Notes under the pieces: generated by a model
The model's input: the letters and a program-made list of their open reading frames with translations, nothing else
Databases searched by the model: none
Told to the model about the DNA's origin: nothing
Translations under genes and position numbers: made by a program
Assembly: GCF_006363895.1 (NCBI RefSeq)
Contig: NZ_CP040953.1
Length of the DNA stretch: 64,000 nucleotides
Strand: one strand, 5' to 3'
Source: Methylopumilus universalis
Lineage (GTDB): Bacteria; Pseudomonadota; Gammaproteobacteria; Burkholderiales; Methylophilaceae
Shown: piece by piece, positions 7,263 through 15,776 of the stretch
How positions within the stretch are numbered: the first letter of the stretch is position 1
Layout: each line of letters begins with the position of its first letter

Positions 7263-7890
7263 AAAATATTTAACAGAATTCCTTGGCACCGCAGCACTAT
7301 TATCTGTCATCACAGGTTCAGGTCTTATGGGGCAAGCACTTTCGTCTGGTAATGATGCCGTGACACTACTTGGTAATAGTATTGCTACAGGTGCTGGGCT
7401 TTATGTATTGATTATGATTTTAGGTCCCATTTCGGGGGCACACTTTAATCCCTTAGTCAGTGTGATGGCCTACACCCACAAACAATTAAAACGAAAAGAT
7501 TTATTACCTTATATTGTTTCGCAAATTACAGGCGCAATCGCAGGTGTTTGGATCACACATTTGATGTTTAACTTACCTATTGTTCAAACATCTACCAAGA
7601 TAAGAACTGGATTAGGTATTTGGGTTAGTGAAGTGATCGCCACACTGATATTACTTACAGTTATTTATCTAGGATTAAAATATGCGAAGAAACATATTGC
7701 GATGATTGTGGCTTTAACAGTGACCGCAGGTTATTGGTTTACTTCTTCCACTTTCTTTTGTAATCCCGCTGTGACCTTTGCTCGAAGTTTAACAGACACA
7801 TTTGTAGGTATTGCTCCACAAAATATTTTAGGGTTTGTCATTCCTCAAATTATTGCGCTCATCCTCATACATAAAATTATTAAAAAATAG
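7252..7890 (+). CDS. aquaporin family channel, likely arsenite efflux (AqpS-like)
   Basis: The 212-residue hydrophobic protein has the six-helix major intrinsic protein layout with two half-helix motifs: SGAHFNPLVSV (about residues 62-72; NPL rather than NPA) and CNPAVTFAR (about 172-180). It overlaps the end of arsC by 11 bases (ATG at 7252 or 7255). In Sinorhizobium an aquaporin, AqpS, replaces ArsB and lets arsenite made by ArsC leave the cell by downhill diffusion. By analogy this pair likely forms the same route. A general glycerol or water channel is the alternative. No arsR-type repressor is next to it. Confidence 0.8.
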   Translation: MMNKKYLTEFLGTAALLSVITGSGLMGQALSSGNDAVTLLGNSIATGAGLYVLIMILGPISGAHFNPLVSVMAYTHKQLKRKDLLPYIVSQITGAIAGVWITHLMFNLPIVQTSTKIRTGLGIWVSEVIATLILLTVIYLGLKYAKKHIAMIVALTVTAGYWFTSSTFFCNPAVTFARSLTDTFVGIAPQNILGFVIPQIIALILIHKIIKK

Positions 7891-7947
7891 TTTTATAAAC
7901 TATCTCCGCATACAAAATAGATGCGAAGGGCAGTTAGGTGATGAGTA

Positions 7948-8241
7948 TTATTTTTTGAAAGAGCATTCTAGAACGCCTACAACCTCTTCCCCGAGATATA
8001 CCATCAACGCTCCATTTTCTCTATTAAAATTATAAGCGTACTTATCATTCCAAAAGCGCATACTTTTCTCATCAATAGATACTTTGGTTTGCGGTATTTT
8101 ATTGACTATAACAATTTGCTTCGCCTCATCAAATTGAACTGACAAAGTTCCACCATCGATTGCATTACAAAAACTAGTCTGCATTTCAGCATATAGATTA
8201 GATGTAAAGAGAAGTGATAGAAGTATAGTTAAAAATTTCAT
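7948..8241 (-). CDS. small exported protein of unknown function
   Basis: The 97-residue product has a typical signal peptide (MKFLTILLSLLFTSNLYA, cleavage near residue 18) and a short beta-rich mature part with two cysteines (near residues 25 and 93) that could pair. It is the last gene downstream of the btuB and BtuM-like genes, but a probable terminator lies in the 94-base gap before it, so it may be separately transcribed. I do not recognise the family. Confidence 0.6.
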   Translation of the reverse strand: MKFLTILLSLLFTSNLYAEMQTSFCNAIDGGTLSVQFDEAKQIVIVNKIPQTKVSIDEKSMRFWNDKYAYNFNRENGALMVYLGEEVVGVLECSFKK

Positions 8242-8302
8242 TTCTTATCTTTCAGGAAGCCTAATAACTGATTCGGTTAAGGCTGAAAAAATAGGCGAAG
8301 TG

Positions 8303-8353
8303 ATTAAAAAAAACGAAGATGCTACCACTCAATACTTATGAGGCAGTAGCTTT
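8303..8353 (-). terminator. possible terminator after the B12-uptake genes
   Basis: On the minus strand GCTAC...CTCA and TGAG...GTAGC form an imperfect stem spanning the stop of the BtuM-like gene, followed by a run of eight T. The mismatches make it weaker than the other terminators in this window. Confidence 0.45.
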
Positions 8354-8899
8354 TCGCGAGACAAACTGTTTTCTAAATAAAGATTGAATGCCCCAGTAAG
8401 CCAAAAGGTAGCTCATCGTAAAGATAAAGCTTTGCGGCAGATATTCCCATCCTGTTTGCATACTTTCTTTGATAGTGATATCAGGATATAAACCAGAGAG
8501 TAAATTATAAGTTTGAGTTGAAATTACAAATGTCATTAGCGTTGCAATAACACCAAACGCCATAAACTTTAAAAAACTTTTTGTGTTTGCAATACACAAA
8601 CCAAAAAACCACATTATTCCGTAAGAAGGCAATAATCCCCAGTAACCAAAGTTAATAGGTATTTGATATGCGCTATTAGTAGCTAAAGTTGCAAGATCAA
8701 TTACAACACTCAATATAAAAAGAGAAATAAACCACTTAGGTTTTTTTAAAAGCATGCCACCAATTAAAAAAAGTGCAAAACTTGCGTCAGGAAGAGAAAT
8801 CGAAGTTAAAAGATGACTACCTCTCGTTATAGTCATAAGTGAAAATAAAAAAATAAATGTGCTTATTGATTTAAAGTCGAGGTTTTTAATTAAAGTCAT
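8336..8899 (-). CDS. BtuM-like cobalamin transporter (solitary S-component type), tentative
   Basis: The 187-residue protein has about six hydrophobic helices and lies 40 bases downstream of btuB under the same cobalamin riboswitch. Position and size match BtuM, a stand-alone ECF S-component-like protein described from Thiobacillus denitrificans that carries cobalamin across the inner membrane. The segment SLPDASFALFLIGG (about 35-48) and a SAYQIPINFGYWGLLPSYG stretch (about 76-94) fit the family as I remember it. The cobalt-ligating cysteine reported near residue 80 in BtuM is not at that place here; the only cysteine is Cys102. The assignment rests mainly on context and topology. Confidence 0.6.
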   Translation of the reverse strand: MTLIKNLDFKSISTFIFLFSLMTITRGSHLLTSISLPDASFALFLIGGMLLKKPKWFISLFILSVVIDLATLATNSAYQIPINFGYWGLLPSYGIMWFFGLCIANTKSFLKFMAFGVIATLMTFVISTQTYNLLSGLYPDITIKESMQTGWEYLPQSFIFTMSYLLAYWGIQSLFRKQFVSRKATAS

Positions 8900-8939
8900 T
8901 TTTTATTCCTATTAGATGAATTATTGTACTTTGAATTTA

Positions 8940-10811
8940 TTAGGGTTCATAGCGTAAATTTACAAAGAAACTGGTTCCAGGAGCTTGATAAGCATACCCA
9001 GAATATGTATTGCCATCCCACCCAACATAAGATGAACCAGGTTTCCCATCATAAGCCAACGAATAATCTTTATTGAGGACATTATTAAGCCTTAAATTTA
9101 ATTTCATATCATTATTAATTTTATAGTCCGCAACCAAATTTATAAAAGTATACCCAGGAATTTTAGTTGGACAGCTAAACTCATCGGGATCACAAAAGTC
9201 ATTTTTCGATCCCGATGCATTAATTTCTGCACCCATATTCCATTGACCAGAATAATAATTGAAACCTGCATTGCCATATTGCTGAGATCTTCTTGCTAGC
9301 ATTTGATTAGTTACATCATTTTTTGCAGACTGAAAAGTTACATTGCCATAAAGTTGAAAATGATCTATAAAAGTTGAGCCATTTAAAGTAATGCCTTCAA
9401 ATTTTACTTTTTCAGTATTTTGAGGGATGTAATTTATAAGCTGAATGAAGTTATCAATCTTATTTTGAAATACTGTTGCAGAAAATTTATCCACATCTCT
9501 TTCATATCTTAGGCTCGCCTCAATATTTTTTGATTCTTCAGGCTTTAAATTTGGGTTTGAATAGCCAGGATAATAAAGGTCCATAAAATTTGGCGCTCTA
9601 AAGGCTGTGCCAAAAGAACCAGCTAATAGCCATTTTTCATTTAGTTTATATCCATAACCAAAATTACCTGTGTTAAATTTTCCATAAGCACTATTATCAT
9701 CAAACCTATAATTTACTTGGAAGTTATGATCATCTTTATTAAGAAGATAACCAATCATATAGCCAGAATTATTTCTATTTTTCTTTGTGTAATCCTCAGA
9801 GGCTTTAATTTTTTCTTTTTGATAATCATATAAAAAAAGTAGAGAACCTATGGGAAGCTGAATGTTATTCAGCCAAGAAAGCTGATTTTGATCTGATATG
9901 TTTGGGTCCCATGAAGCGCCTTTAAAGTCACTATATTCATATTTAGATTGGCCCACTTTGAAATCAGATTGCCAATTATTGGTTATTTTATTAGTTAAAT
10001 TCACGCTAAATGTTTGCGTATCCATTTTATTTTTGTAGTCAATGAATGATGTAGCAAACCGATTATCGTATTTATTATGACCTTGGCTTTTTAAAAAAAT
10101 AAGACTAATAGAGTTATCTTGATTAAATTTATGATTTATAGATCCAGAGAGACTTAAATTGCTATATCCATCTTTGTCCTTATGAATAGCATCGTTTGCT
10201 TTAAGAGCGGAAAAGCCGTCGGTCGATAAGCTCGAAATATTAATTGCATAATTTGTAGAGTCATTTCCAGCCCTTATCCCTGCTTGAGCTGTTCTTGTAT
10301 CATATCTGCCATAACCTATGGCAGCATAAGGTTTAAATCCAGGTACACCTTTTTTTGTAAAAATTTGAATGACCCCCCCTATTGCTCCGGCACCATATAG
10401 GCTTGATGATGCGCCTCTCAAAATTTCAATTTTTTCAATCTGTGAAAGTGGTATATTTTCAAATGCAGTTAGACCTGATGTGGCTTGATTAACCCTTAAG
10501 CCATCAATGAGTACGACAACATGATCTGATTCGCTACCTCGAATATGAAGGCTCGAAACTTTACCTTGTCCACCAGAATTATAAATTTCGATACCTGGTT
10601 GTCTTTGAAGAAGATCAGTCAGTGACGAAGATCCTGCTCGTTCAATTTCCTCTTCATTAATTGTTGTTGTATCTGCAATAACATTTTTTTTTGCAATAGG
10701 CGTGCGTGTTGCCGTGACAAACACATCAGAAGTTTTAAGTTCGTTATCTGCAAAAACATTTGTTGTAAAAAGTTGAGCCATTAATAGACTCGATAGAATA
10801 ATTTTCTTCAT
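8940..10811 (-). CDS. btuB: TonB-dependent vitamin B12 receptor BtuB
   Basis: The 623-residue outer-membrane receptor has a signal peptide (about 1-21), a TonB box (SDVFVTATR, about 28-36), a plug domain with LLQRQPGIEI, SLHIRGSESDHVVVLIDGLRVN and IEILRGASSSLYGAGAIGGVIQIFTKKG (about 65-155), and a beta-barrel of many amphipathic strands ending in a terminal aromatic-type strand (FFVNLRYEP). It imports cobalamin using TonB energy. A cobalamin riboswitch lies in its leader, which makes the substrate assignment firm, and a BtuM-like inner-membrane gene follows. No btuF, btuC or btuD is in the window. Confidence 0.93.
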   Translation of the reverse strand: MKKIILSSLLMAQLFTTNVFADNELKTSDVFVTATRTPIAKKNVIADTTTINEEEIERAGSSSLTDLLQRQPGIEIYNSGGQGKVSSLHIRGSESDHVVVLIDGLRVNQATSGLTAFENIPLSQIEKIEILRGASSSLYGAGAIGGVIQIFTKKGVPGFKPYAAIGYGRYDTRTAQAGIRAGNDSTNYAINISSLSTDGFSALKANDAIHKDKDGYSNLSLSGSINHKFNQDNSISLIFLKSQGHNKYDNRFATSFIDYKNKMDTQTFSVNLTNKITNNWQSDFKVGQSKYEYSDFKGASWDPNISDQNQLSWLNNIQLPIGSLLFLYDYQKEKIKASEDYTKKNRNNSGYMIGYLLNKDDHNFQVNYRFDDNSAYGKFNTGNFGYGYKLNEKWLLAGSFGTAFRAPNFMDLYYPGYSNPNLKPEESKNIEASLRYERDVDKFSATVFQNKIDNFIQLINYIPQNTEKVKFEGITLNGSTFIDHFQLYGNVTFQSAKNDVTNQMLARRSQQYGNAGFNYYSGQWNMGAEINASGSKNDFCDPDEFSCPTKIPGYTFINLVADYKINNDMKLNLRLNNVLNKDYSLAYDGKPGSSYVGWDGNTYSGYAYQAPGTSFFVNLRYEP

Positions 10812-10929
10812 AGCATTCCTAAATAATCATGCAACCCCGCATGAGATTAAAAAATAGAAATACCTTAAGGAGAAAATAAATGTGAAAAGTACTCACAAAT
10901 CAAATACCACTCCCCGTAGTATTTCTGTG

Positions 10930-11095
10930 TGAGTTACTAGGCCGGTCTCCGGACTCGTAAGATTTGATTCACGGCCTTCCCGAAATAAATTCAGTGGCAT
11001 GTATGTATGAATCCACGCTTACTTACCGTTGCGGGGGCAGTATAGGAATTGTTGTTACACTCACCTATTTCCCAGTTTCAATGTTTTCCTAAATG
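10930..11095 (-). promoter_or_regulatory. cobalamin riboswitch
   Basis: The 377-base gap before btuB holds a full adenosylcobalamin-type leader on the minus strand. In order: a CTGGGAAATAGGTG start, CCCGCAACGG core (near 11030), the GCCACTG and GGGAAGGCCGTGAA segments (near 10975-11000), and the conserved B12 box GAGTCCGGAGACCGGCC at 10940-10956. Boundaries are approximate. Bound cobalamin is expected to reduce btuB expression; I see no obvious T-run, and the platform probably controls translation. Confidence 0.93.
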
Positions 11096-11147
11096 AAGAT
11101 AAACCTTAAGAAGACATCACCTAACAACTTGAAAACATCGTAGCACA

Positions 11148-11156
11148 TCTTTGCTA
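11148..11156 (-). promoter_or_regulatory. candidate -10 region for the riboswitch-btuB transcript
   Basis: On the minus strand GAGTATAGC lies just upstream of the riboswitch and could act as the -10 region. It is a weak match and no good -35 is seen. Confidence 0.25.
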
Positions 11157-11212
11157 TACTCAAACTTAACGATTTATAAATTTATTGATTGCAATGCAAA
11201 GGATATTTAGTT

Positions 11213-11485
11213 ATGGCAAGAACAGTTAAATGTGTGAAGTTAGGTAAAGAATTAGACGGTTTAGATTTTCCCCCTTACCCAGGGCCTTTAGGTAAACGTA
11301 TTTTTGAGAGTGTATCTAAAGAAGCTTGGGCTGGCTGGCTTAAGCACCAAACCATGTTAGTGAACGAGAACCGATTAAGTTTTGTGGATCCTGCGGCGCG
11401 TAAATATTTAACCGAACAAACGGAAGCTTATTTTTTTGGTGACGGTGCGGATAATGCATCGGGATATGTCCCACCTAAAAGCTAA
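11213..11485 (+). CDS. yggX: YggX family Fe(II)-trafficking / oxidative damage protection protein
   Basis: Starting at the ATG at 11213, the product is 90 residues with the family hallmark MARTVKCVKLGKELDGLDFPPYPG, then WAGWLKHQTMLVNENRLSFVDPAARKYL and a YVPP end. YggX protects iron-sulfur clusters and takes part in iron handling in the cytosol. An AAGGA ribosome-binding site stands about 10 bases before this ATG, and the family begins with MARTV/MSRTV, so the longer frame from 11189 is rejected. A bidirectional terminator separates it from phoU. Confidence 0.95.
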   Translation: MARTVKCVKLGKELDGLDFPPYPGPLGKRIFESVSKEAWAGWLKHQTMLVNENRLSFVDPAARKYLTEQTEAYFFGDGADNASGYVPPKS

Positions 11486-11501
11486 TTAAGAATGAAGACG
11501 T

Positions 11502-11532
11502 AAAAAAACACTTCCGAGGAAGTGTTTTTTAT
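11502..11532. terminator. bidirectional intrinsic terminator
   Basis: AAAAAACACTTCC and GGAAGTGTTTTTT pair around a GA loop between the convergent yggX and phoU genes, giving a T run on either strand. Confidence 0.88.
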
Positions 11533-11544
11533 TGTGCAAATTGA

Positions 11545-12249
11545 TTATTCAGCAATCGTCTTTTTAATTTCTTTAATTGTTGAGTGTCTAATGTCAGCAC
11601 CCTTCACCGCATAAACGATATGTTCTGAAATATTTTTGCAATGATCACCAATGCGTTCGAGCGCTTTGACTACAACAAGTAACTCTAAAGATACTGAGAT
11701 AGCTTTTGAATCTTCAAGCATATAGGTGAGAAGTTCTCTAATAGTTGCGCGATACTGGTCGTCTACCGCCTCATCTTTTTTTGCGATCTCAATTGTTTTA
11801 CTAATATCTAGTCGTGCGAATGAATCTAATACGGTTTTAAGCATCGAATGAACGGCTTCTACCATCAGTTTAATTTCACCGATTTTAATTTTTTTAATAT
11901 TTGGATTTTCGTTTACACGAATAGCTGTGCGAGCAATCTTTGTTGCTTCGTCACCAATACGCTCTAAGTCTGTGATGGCTTTAAGAATCGTGATGATCAT
12001 GCGAAGGTCGCCTGCTGCAGGCTGCCTTTTCGCAATAATACGAGATGCATCTTCGTCAATTTCCATTTCAAGGCCGTTGACTTTCTCGTCGATTTTAATC
12101 ACTTTATTCGCTAATTCGACATCGTCCTTTTTAAGAGACTCAATAGCAGAAAGAATATTCTCTTCGACTAAGCCGCCCATTTTTAAGACCTTCGCTCTTA
12201 CCGCTTCTAATTCTAGGTCGTACTCTTTATAACTATGTTCTGAGGCCAT
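11545..12249 (-). CDS. phoU: phosphate signalling protein PhoU
   Basis: The 234-residue helical protein carries two PhoU three-helix repeats, with the metal-binding E-x-x-x-D type motifs: around residues 70-100 (DLRMIITILKAITDLERIGDEATKIA) and 190-215 (LVVVKALERIGDHCKNISEHIVY). PhoU links the PstSCAB transporter to the PhoR kinase and represses the Pho regulon when phosphate is plentiful. Here it stands without pst or pho genes nearby. Length is normal. ATG at 12247-12249. Confidence 0.95.
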   Translation of the reverse strand: MASEHSYKEYDLELEAVRAKVLKMGGLVEENILSAIESLKKDDVELANKVIKIDEKVNGLEMEIDEDASRIIAKRQPAAGDLRMIITILKAITDLERIGDEATKIARTAIRVNENPNIKKIKIGEIKLMVEAVHSMLKTVLDSFARLDISKTIEIAKKDEAVDDQYRATIRELLTYMLEDSKAISVSLELLVVVKALERIGDHCKNISEHIVYAVKGADIRHSTIKEIKKTIAE

Positions 12250-12331
12250 TTTTAGTAATCCTTTTAAACTCTTACAATTTCACACCTTATATAATATTAC
12301 TTATATATGACATTTTTAAGACTTAATAAGC

Positions 12332-12991
12332 TTATTTTTTGATAGTTTTAACCCCGTCTTTTGTGGCCAATAATAATATATTGGCTGGACGAGCCGCAAA
12401 TAAACCATTAGTAACGACTCCTACCATTTGATTGATAGTCGCTTCCATTTCGACAGGGTCTTTAATGACAAGACCATGAACGTCCAAGATGACGTTCCCA
12501 TTATCGGTCGTAAAGTTTCGTAACTGAGGCTGTCCGCCTAATTTAGTAAGTTCTCGAGCTACATAGCTTTTAGCCATTGGGAGTACTTCGACAGGTAAAG
12601 GGAATTTGCCTAAGACAGGCACATATTTTGTTTCATCACAAATACAAATAAAGGTTTTAGCAACTGCCGCCACAATTTTTTCTCGAGTTAATGCCCCGCC
12701 ACCACCTTTGAGCATATGCATATGCTCAGTGATTTCATCGGCACCATCGACATAAATATCCATACTATTCACACTGTTTAAGTCAAAAACCTCTATACCA
12801 TGTTTACGTAAACGATCTGCTGATGCTTCACTACTAGCCACTGCGCCGTCAATTTTATGTTTTACTTTTGCCAACTCATCGATGAAGTAATTAGCAGTAG
12901 AGCCAGTACCTACACCAATAATGCCAGACTTCACATATTCGATCGCAGCCTTTGCAACCTGTTGTTTTAATTCGTCTTGCGTGAATGCCAT
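12332..12991 (-). CDS. rpiA: ribose-5-phosphate isomerase A
   Basis: The 219-residue enzyme interconverts ribose-5-phosphate and ribulose-5-phosphate in the pentose phosphate pathway, and in a ribulose monophosphate methylotroph it would help regenerate ribulose-5-phosphate. Motifs: GIIGVGTGSTANYFIDEL (about 22-39), AVASSEASADRLRKHGIEV, DIYVDGADEITEHMHMLKGGGGALTREKIVA (about 80-110, with catalytic Asp and Glu). Full family length. Divergent from ilvA. Confidence 0.97.
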   Translation of the reverse strand: MAFTQDELKQQVAKAAIEYVKSGIIGVGTGSTANYFIDELAKVKHKIDGAVASSEASADRLRKHGIEVFDLNSVNSMDIYVDGADEITEHMHMLKGGGGALTREKIVAAVAKTFICICDETKYVPVLGKFPLPVEVLPMAKSYVARELTKLGGQPQLRNFTTDNGNVILDVHGLVIKDPVEMEATINQMVGVVTNGLFAARPANILLLATKDGVKTIKK

Positions 12992-13074
12992 TTTTACTTA
13001 AACCCTTATATTTTATTTATAATGATGCTTTAACATCTATCATACACGCCAAGGCGACTCTTGAAAATTAGCAT

Positions 13075-14586
13075 ATGAAGAATGACTACGTAAAACGTAT
13101 TAATGAGGCGCGTGTATATGACGTGGCAAAGAAAACACCACTCGAATTTCAGACATATCTTTCAAGCCGTTTTCATAATCAGATTTTTTTAAAGCGGGAA
13201 GATTTACAACCTGTTTTTTCATTTAAATTACGCGGCGCCTATAACAAGATGGCGGGCTTATCTAAACCGCAGCTAGATAAGGGCGTCATCACCGCTTCTG
13301 CGGGAAATCATGCGCAAGGCGTTGCGTTAAGCGCACAAAAACTAGGATGTCGCGCTGTAATTGTCATGCCTACTACAACCCCCCTTATTAAAATTGATGC
13401 TGTAAAACATCGAGGTGCTGAAGTGGTGCTATGGGGCGATTCTTATTCTGATGCTTATCAACATGCGCTCGAGATTGAAAAAAAAGAGGGCCTCACTTTT
13501 GTGCATCCTTACGATGATCCCGACGTCATCGCGGGGCAGGGAACGATTGCTAAAGAAATTTTAGATGAATATAAAAAACCTATTCATGCCATCTTTTGTT
13601 GTGTTGGCGGAGGCGGACTTCTTGCGGGCATGGCAACTTATATCAAAGCGATGCGACCTGAAATTAAAGTGATCGGCGTTGAGGCCAAAGACGCTGAAGC
13701 TATGAGCTTATCTTTAAAAGCAGGCAAGCGTGTGGTGTTGGATCAGGTAGGGCTCTTTGCTGATGGCGCAGCCGTGAAAGAAGTAGGCCAGGTGACCTTT
13801 CCACTCTGTCAGGCTTACGTCGATGAAATGATTGTGGTGGATAACGATGCCATTTGTGCCGCCATTAAAGATGTTTTTGAGGATACGCGCTCTATTCTAG
13901 AGCCGGCAGGAGCTTTATCAGTTGCAGGCATGAAAGCTTATATCAAGAAACATAATTTAAAAGATGAAACTTTGGTTGGCATTGCATCGGGCGCTAATAT
14001 GAATTTTGATCGTTTACGTTTTGTAGCGGAGCGAGCTGAGATTGGTGAAAAAAGAGAAACTGTGCTTGCAGTCACCATACCTGAAACTCCAGGAGCCTTT
14101 AAAAACTTTTGTAGGTTATTAGGCCAGAGGAATATTACTGAATTTAATTATCGTTTTTCAGATTCTAAAAAAGCGCATATTTATGTGGGTCTTGCAACCA
14201 ATGATAAGGACGAGCCATCACAGATTAAAGCCATGCTTGATAAGGAAGGCTTGCCTACTATTGATCTTACAAATAATGAGGTTGCAAAACTTCACTTAAG
14301 ACACCTGGTCGGTGGACACTCACCTCAAGCTAAGAATGAAATGGTTTTTAGATTTGAGTTTCCAGAAAAGCCGGGCGCCCTCATGAAATTTTTAGAGACC
14401 ATGGGACACAATTGGAACATCAGTTTATTTCATTACCGAAATCATGGCGCTGACTTTGGTCGTGTTTTAGTTGGTATGCAAGTCCCACCCGAAGATGAAA
14501 TTAATTTTGAAGTCTTTTTGAATCAATTAGGCTACCCCTTCTGGGATGAAACAGATAATCCAGCCTATAAACTTTTCTTAGGTTAG
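13075..14586 (+). CDS. ilvA: threonine ammonia-lyase, biosynthetic
   Basis: The 503-residue PLP enzyme converts threonine to 2-oxobutanoate, the first step of isoleucine synthesis. The PLP lysine lies in SFKLRGAYNKM (about residue 50), the phosphate-binding loop is GGGGLLAGMATY (about 179-190), and SAGNHAQGVALSA is intact. Two C-terminal ACT-like regulatory domains (about 325-410 and 420-500) mark the long, isoleucine-inhibited biosynthetic form rather than the catabolic one. ATG at 13075; divergent from rpiA. No other ilv gene is in the window. Confidence 0.96.
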   Translation: MKNDYVKRINEARVYDVAKKTPLEFQTYLSSRFHNQIFLKREDLQPVFSFKLRGAYNKMAGLSKPQLDKGVITASAGNHAQGVALSAQKLGCRAVIVMPTTTPLIKIDAVKHRGAEVVLWGDSYSDAYQHALEIEKKEGLTFVHPYDDPDVIAGQGTIAKEILDEYKKPIHAIFCCVGGGGLLAGMATYIKAMRPEIKVIGVEAKDAEAMSLSLKAGKRVVLDQVGLFADGAAVKEVGQVTFPLCQAYVDEMIVVDNDAICAAIKDVFEDTRSILEPAGALSVAGMKAYIKKHNLKDETLVGIASGANMNFDRLRFVAERAEIGEKRETVLAVTIPETPGAFKNFCRLLGQRNITEFNYRFSDSKKAHIYVGLATNDKDEPSQIKAMLDKEGLPTIDLTNNEVAKLHLRHLVGGHSPQAKNEMVFRFEFPEKPGALMKFLETMGHNWNISLFHYRNHGADFGRVLVGMQVPPEDEINFEVFLNQLGYPFWDETDNPAYKLFLG

Positions 14587-14684
14587 TACTTCCTTATTTT
14601 CATGAGGCGTTAAAGGGATAAATCCCCTGGAAGATTGTGAAAAAATATTTAATAATCAAAAGTAAGATATTTTAGGAGAATCAA

Positions 14685-15728
14685 ATGCAGGTTATAAAAC
14701 CAGTTGTCATATTAGGATTACTTATTTCATCCTTATTAGCAAATGCTGAAGATCGAGGTAGGGCTTATGTATCTAATCAAGAAGGTGGTGTCAGTATTAT
14801 TAATTTAAACACCATGGAAACAGAAGGTACAATTGATATTCAAGCAAAAAATCCCCGCGGTATTGGCATCACAGAAGATGGCCAGTATTTAATTACTGCA
14901 AATAAAGATGACGAGAATTTATCCGTGATCGATTTAAAAACGAATCAATTTGTGAAACATATTTTAGTAGGTAAAAATCCAGAATTTGTTCGCGTATTTA
15001 GAGGGCAAGTCTTTGTGTCCACTGAGCCAGCCTCGACCGGTAAACCACCTGTGGCCGGCAAAGAAGATGATGATAAAGATGAGCCAAAAATCCCTGCACG
15101 TATTGCAGTGGTTGATTTAGTCAAGGGCAAAAAGATTCGAGATATTGTTGGTGGCCCAGAAACAGAAGGTATTGAATTTAGTAAAAGTGGTAAAGAAATT
15201 ATTGTGACGAATGAAGCTGATAACACAATCACAGTCCACAACTTTAGTAATGGTAAATTATTAAAAACGATTTCAACTAAAAAATACGGAGATCGTCCAC
15301 GTGGCATCAAAGTAGCGCCCAATGGAAAGTATTACGTCTCCACTCTGGAGTATGGAAATAACTTTATTGTCTTAGACAGTCAATTTAAACATGTTAAAAC
15401 TGTGCCGACAGGTGAATCGCCCTATGGCATTAGTTTTGATCGAGAAGGCAAACGATTGTTTGTCGCATCTTCGAAAGCAAAAACATTAGAAGTATTCGAC
15501 ACCACTAACTTTGAAAAAATTAAAGAAATTCCAACAGGTCGACGTTGTTGGCATTTTAGTTTTTCACCAGATGACAAAGACATTTTACTAGCTTGTGGAA
15601 AATCTGATGAAGTGCTTGTCATTGATGCAGAAAAATTAGAAGTGACTAAGCGAATTCCTAATAAAGAAATTCCATGGGGTATAGTTGTTTATCCGAAAGC
15701 TATGGGCAGTTTAGATAGCGTTAAATAA
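14685..15728 (+). CDS. exported YVTN beta-propeller protein
   Basis: The 347-residue protein has a signal peptide (about 1-21) and repeated blades of the YVTN/YncE type, with repeats such as AYVSNQEGGVSIINLNTME, GQYLITANKDDENLSVIDLKTN, GKEIIVTNEADNTITVHNF and KRLFVASSKAKTLEVFDT, so a seven-bladed periplasmic propeller is likely. An acidic, Pro/Gly-rich insert (about residues 117-136) interrupts one blade. Homologues are often found with PQQ-dependent alcohol oxidation, but no such gene is in this window. AGGAGA ribosome-binding site before the ATG. Molecular role unknown. Confidence 0.8.
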   Translation: MQVIKPVVILGLLISSLLANAEDRGRAYVSNQEGGVSIINLNTMETEGTIDIQAKNPRGIGITEDGQYLITANKDDENLSVIDLKTNQFVKHILVGKNPEFVRVFRGQVFVSTEPASTGKPPVAGKEDDDKDEPKIPARIAVVDLVKGKKIRDIVGGPETEGIEFSKSGKEIIVTNEADNTITVHNFSNGKLLKTISTKKYGDRPRGIKVAPNGKYYVSTLEYGNNFIVLDSQFKHVKTVPTGESPYGISFDREGKRLFVASSKAKTLEVFDTTNFEKIKEIPTGRRCWHFSFSPDDKDILLACGKSDEVLVIDAEKLEVTKRIPNKEIPWGIVVYPKAMGSLDSVK

Positions 15729-15746
15729 AAAATAGGTGTTTATTTG

Positions 15747-15776
15747 AAAAGCCCAATATTTATTGGGCTTTTTTAT
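15747..15776. terminator. bidirectional intrinsic terminator
   Basis: AAAAGCCCAATA and TATTGGGCTTTT pair around a short loop, with T runs on both strands, between the convergent propeller and EVE genes. Its end overlaps the last codons of the EVE gene. Confidence 0.88.

Noticed and set aside
7891..7947. Short CGCAT/ATGCG inverted repeat after the aquaporin gene as a terminator
   Set aside because: The stem is only five base pairs with a long loop and no adjoining T run.
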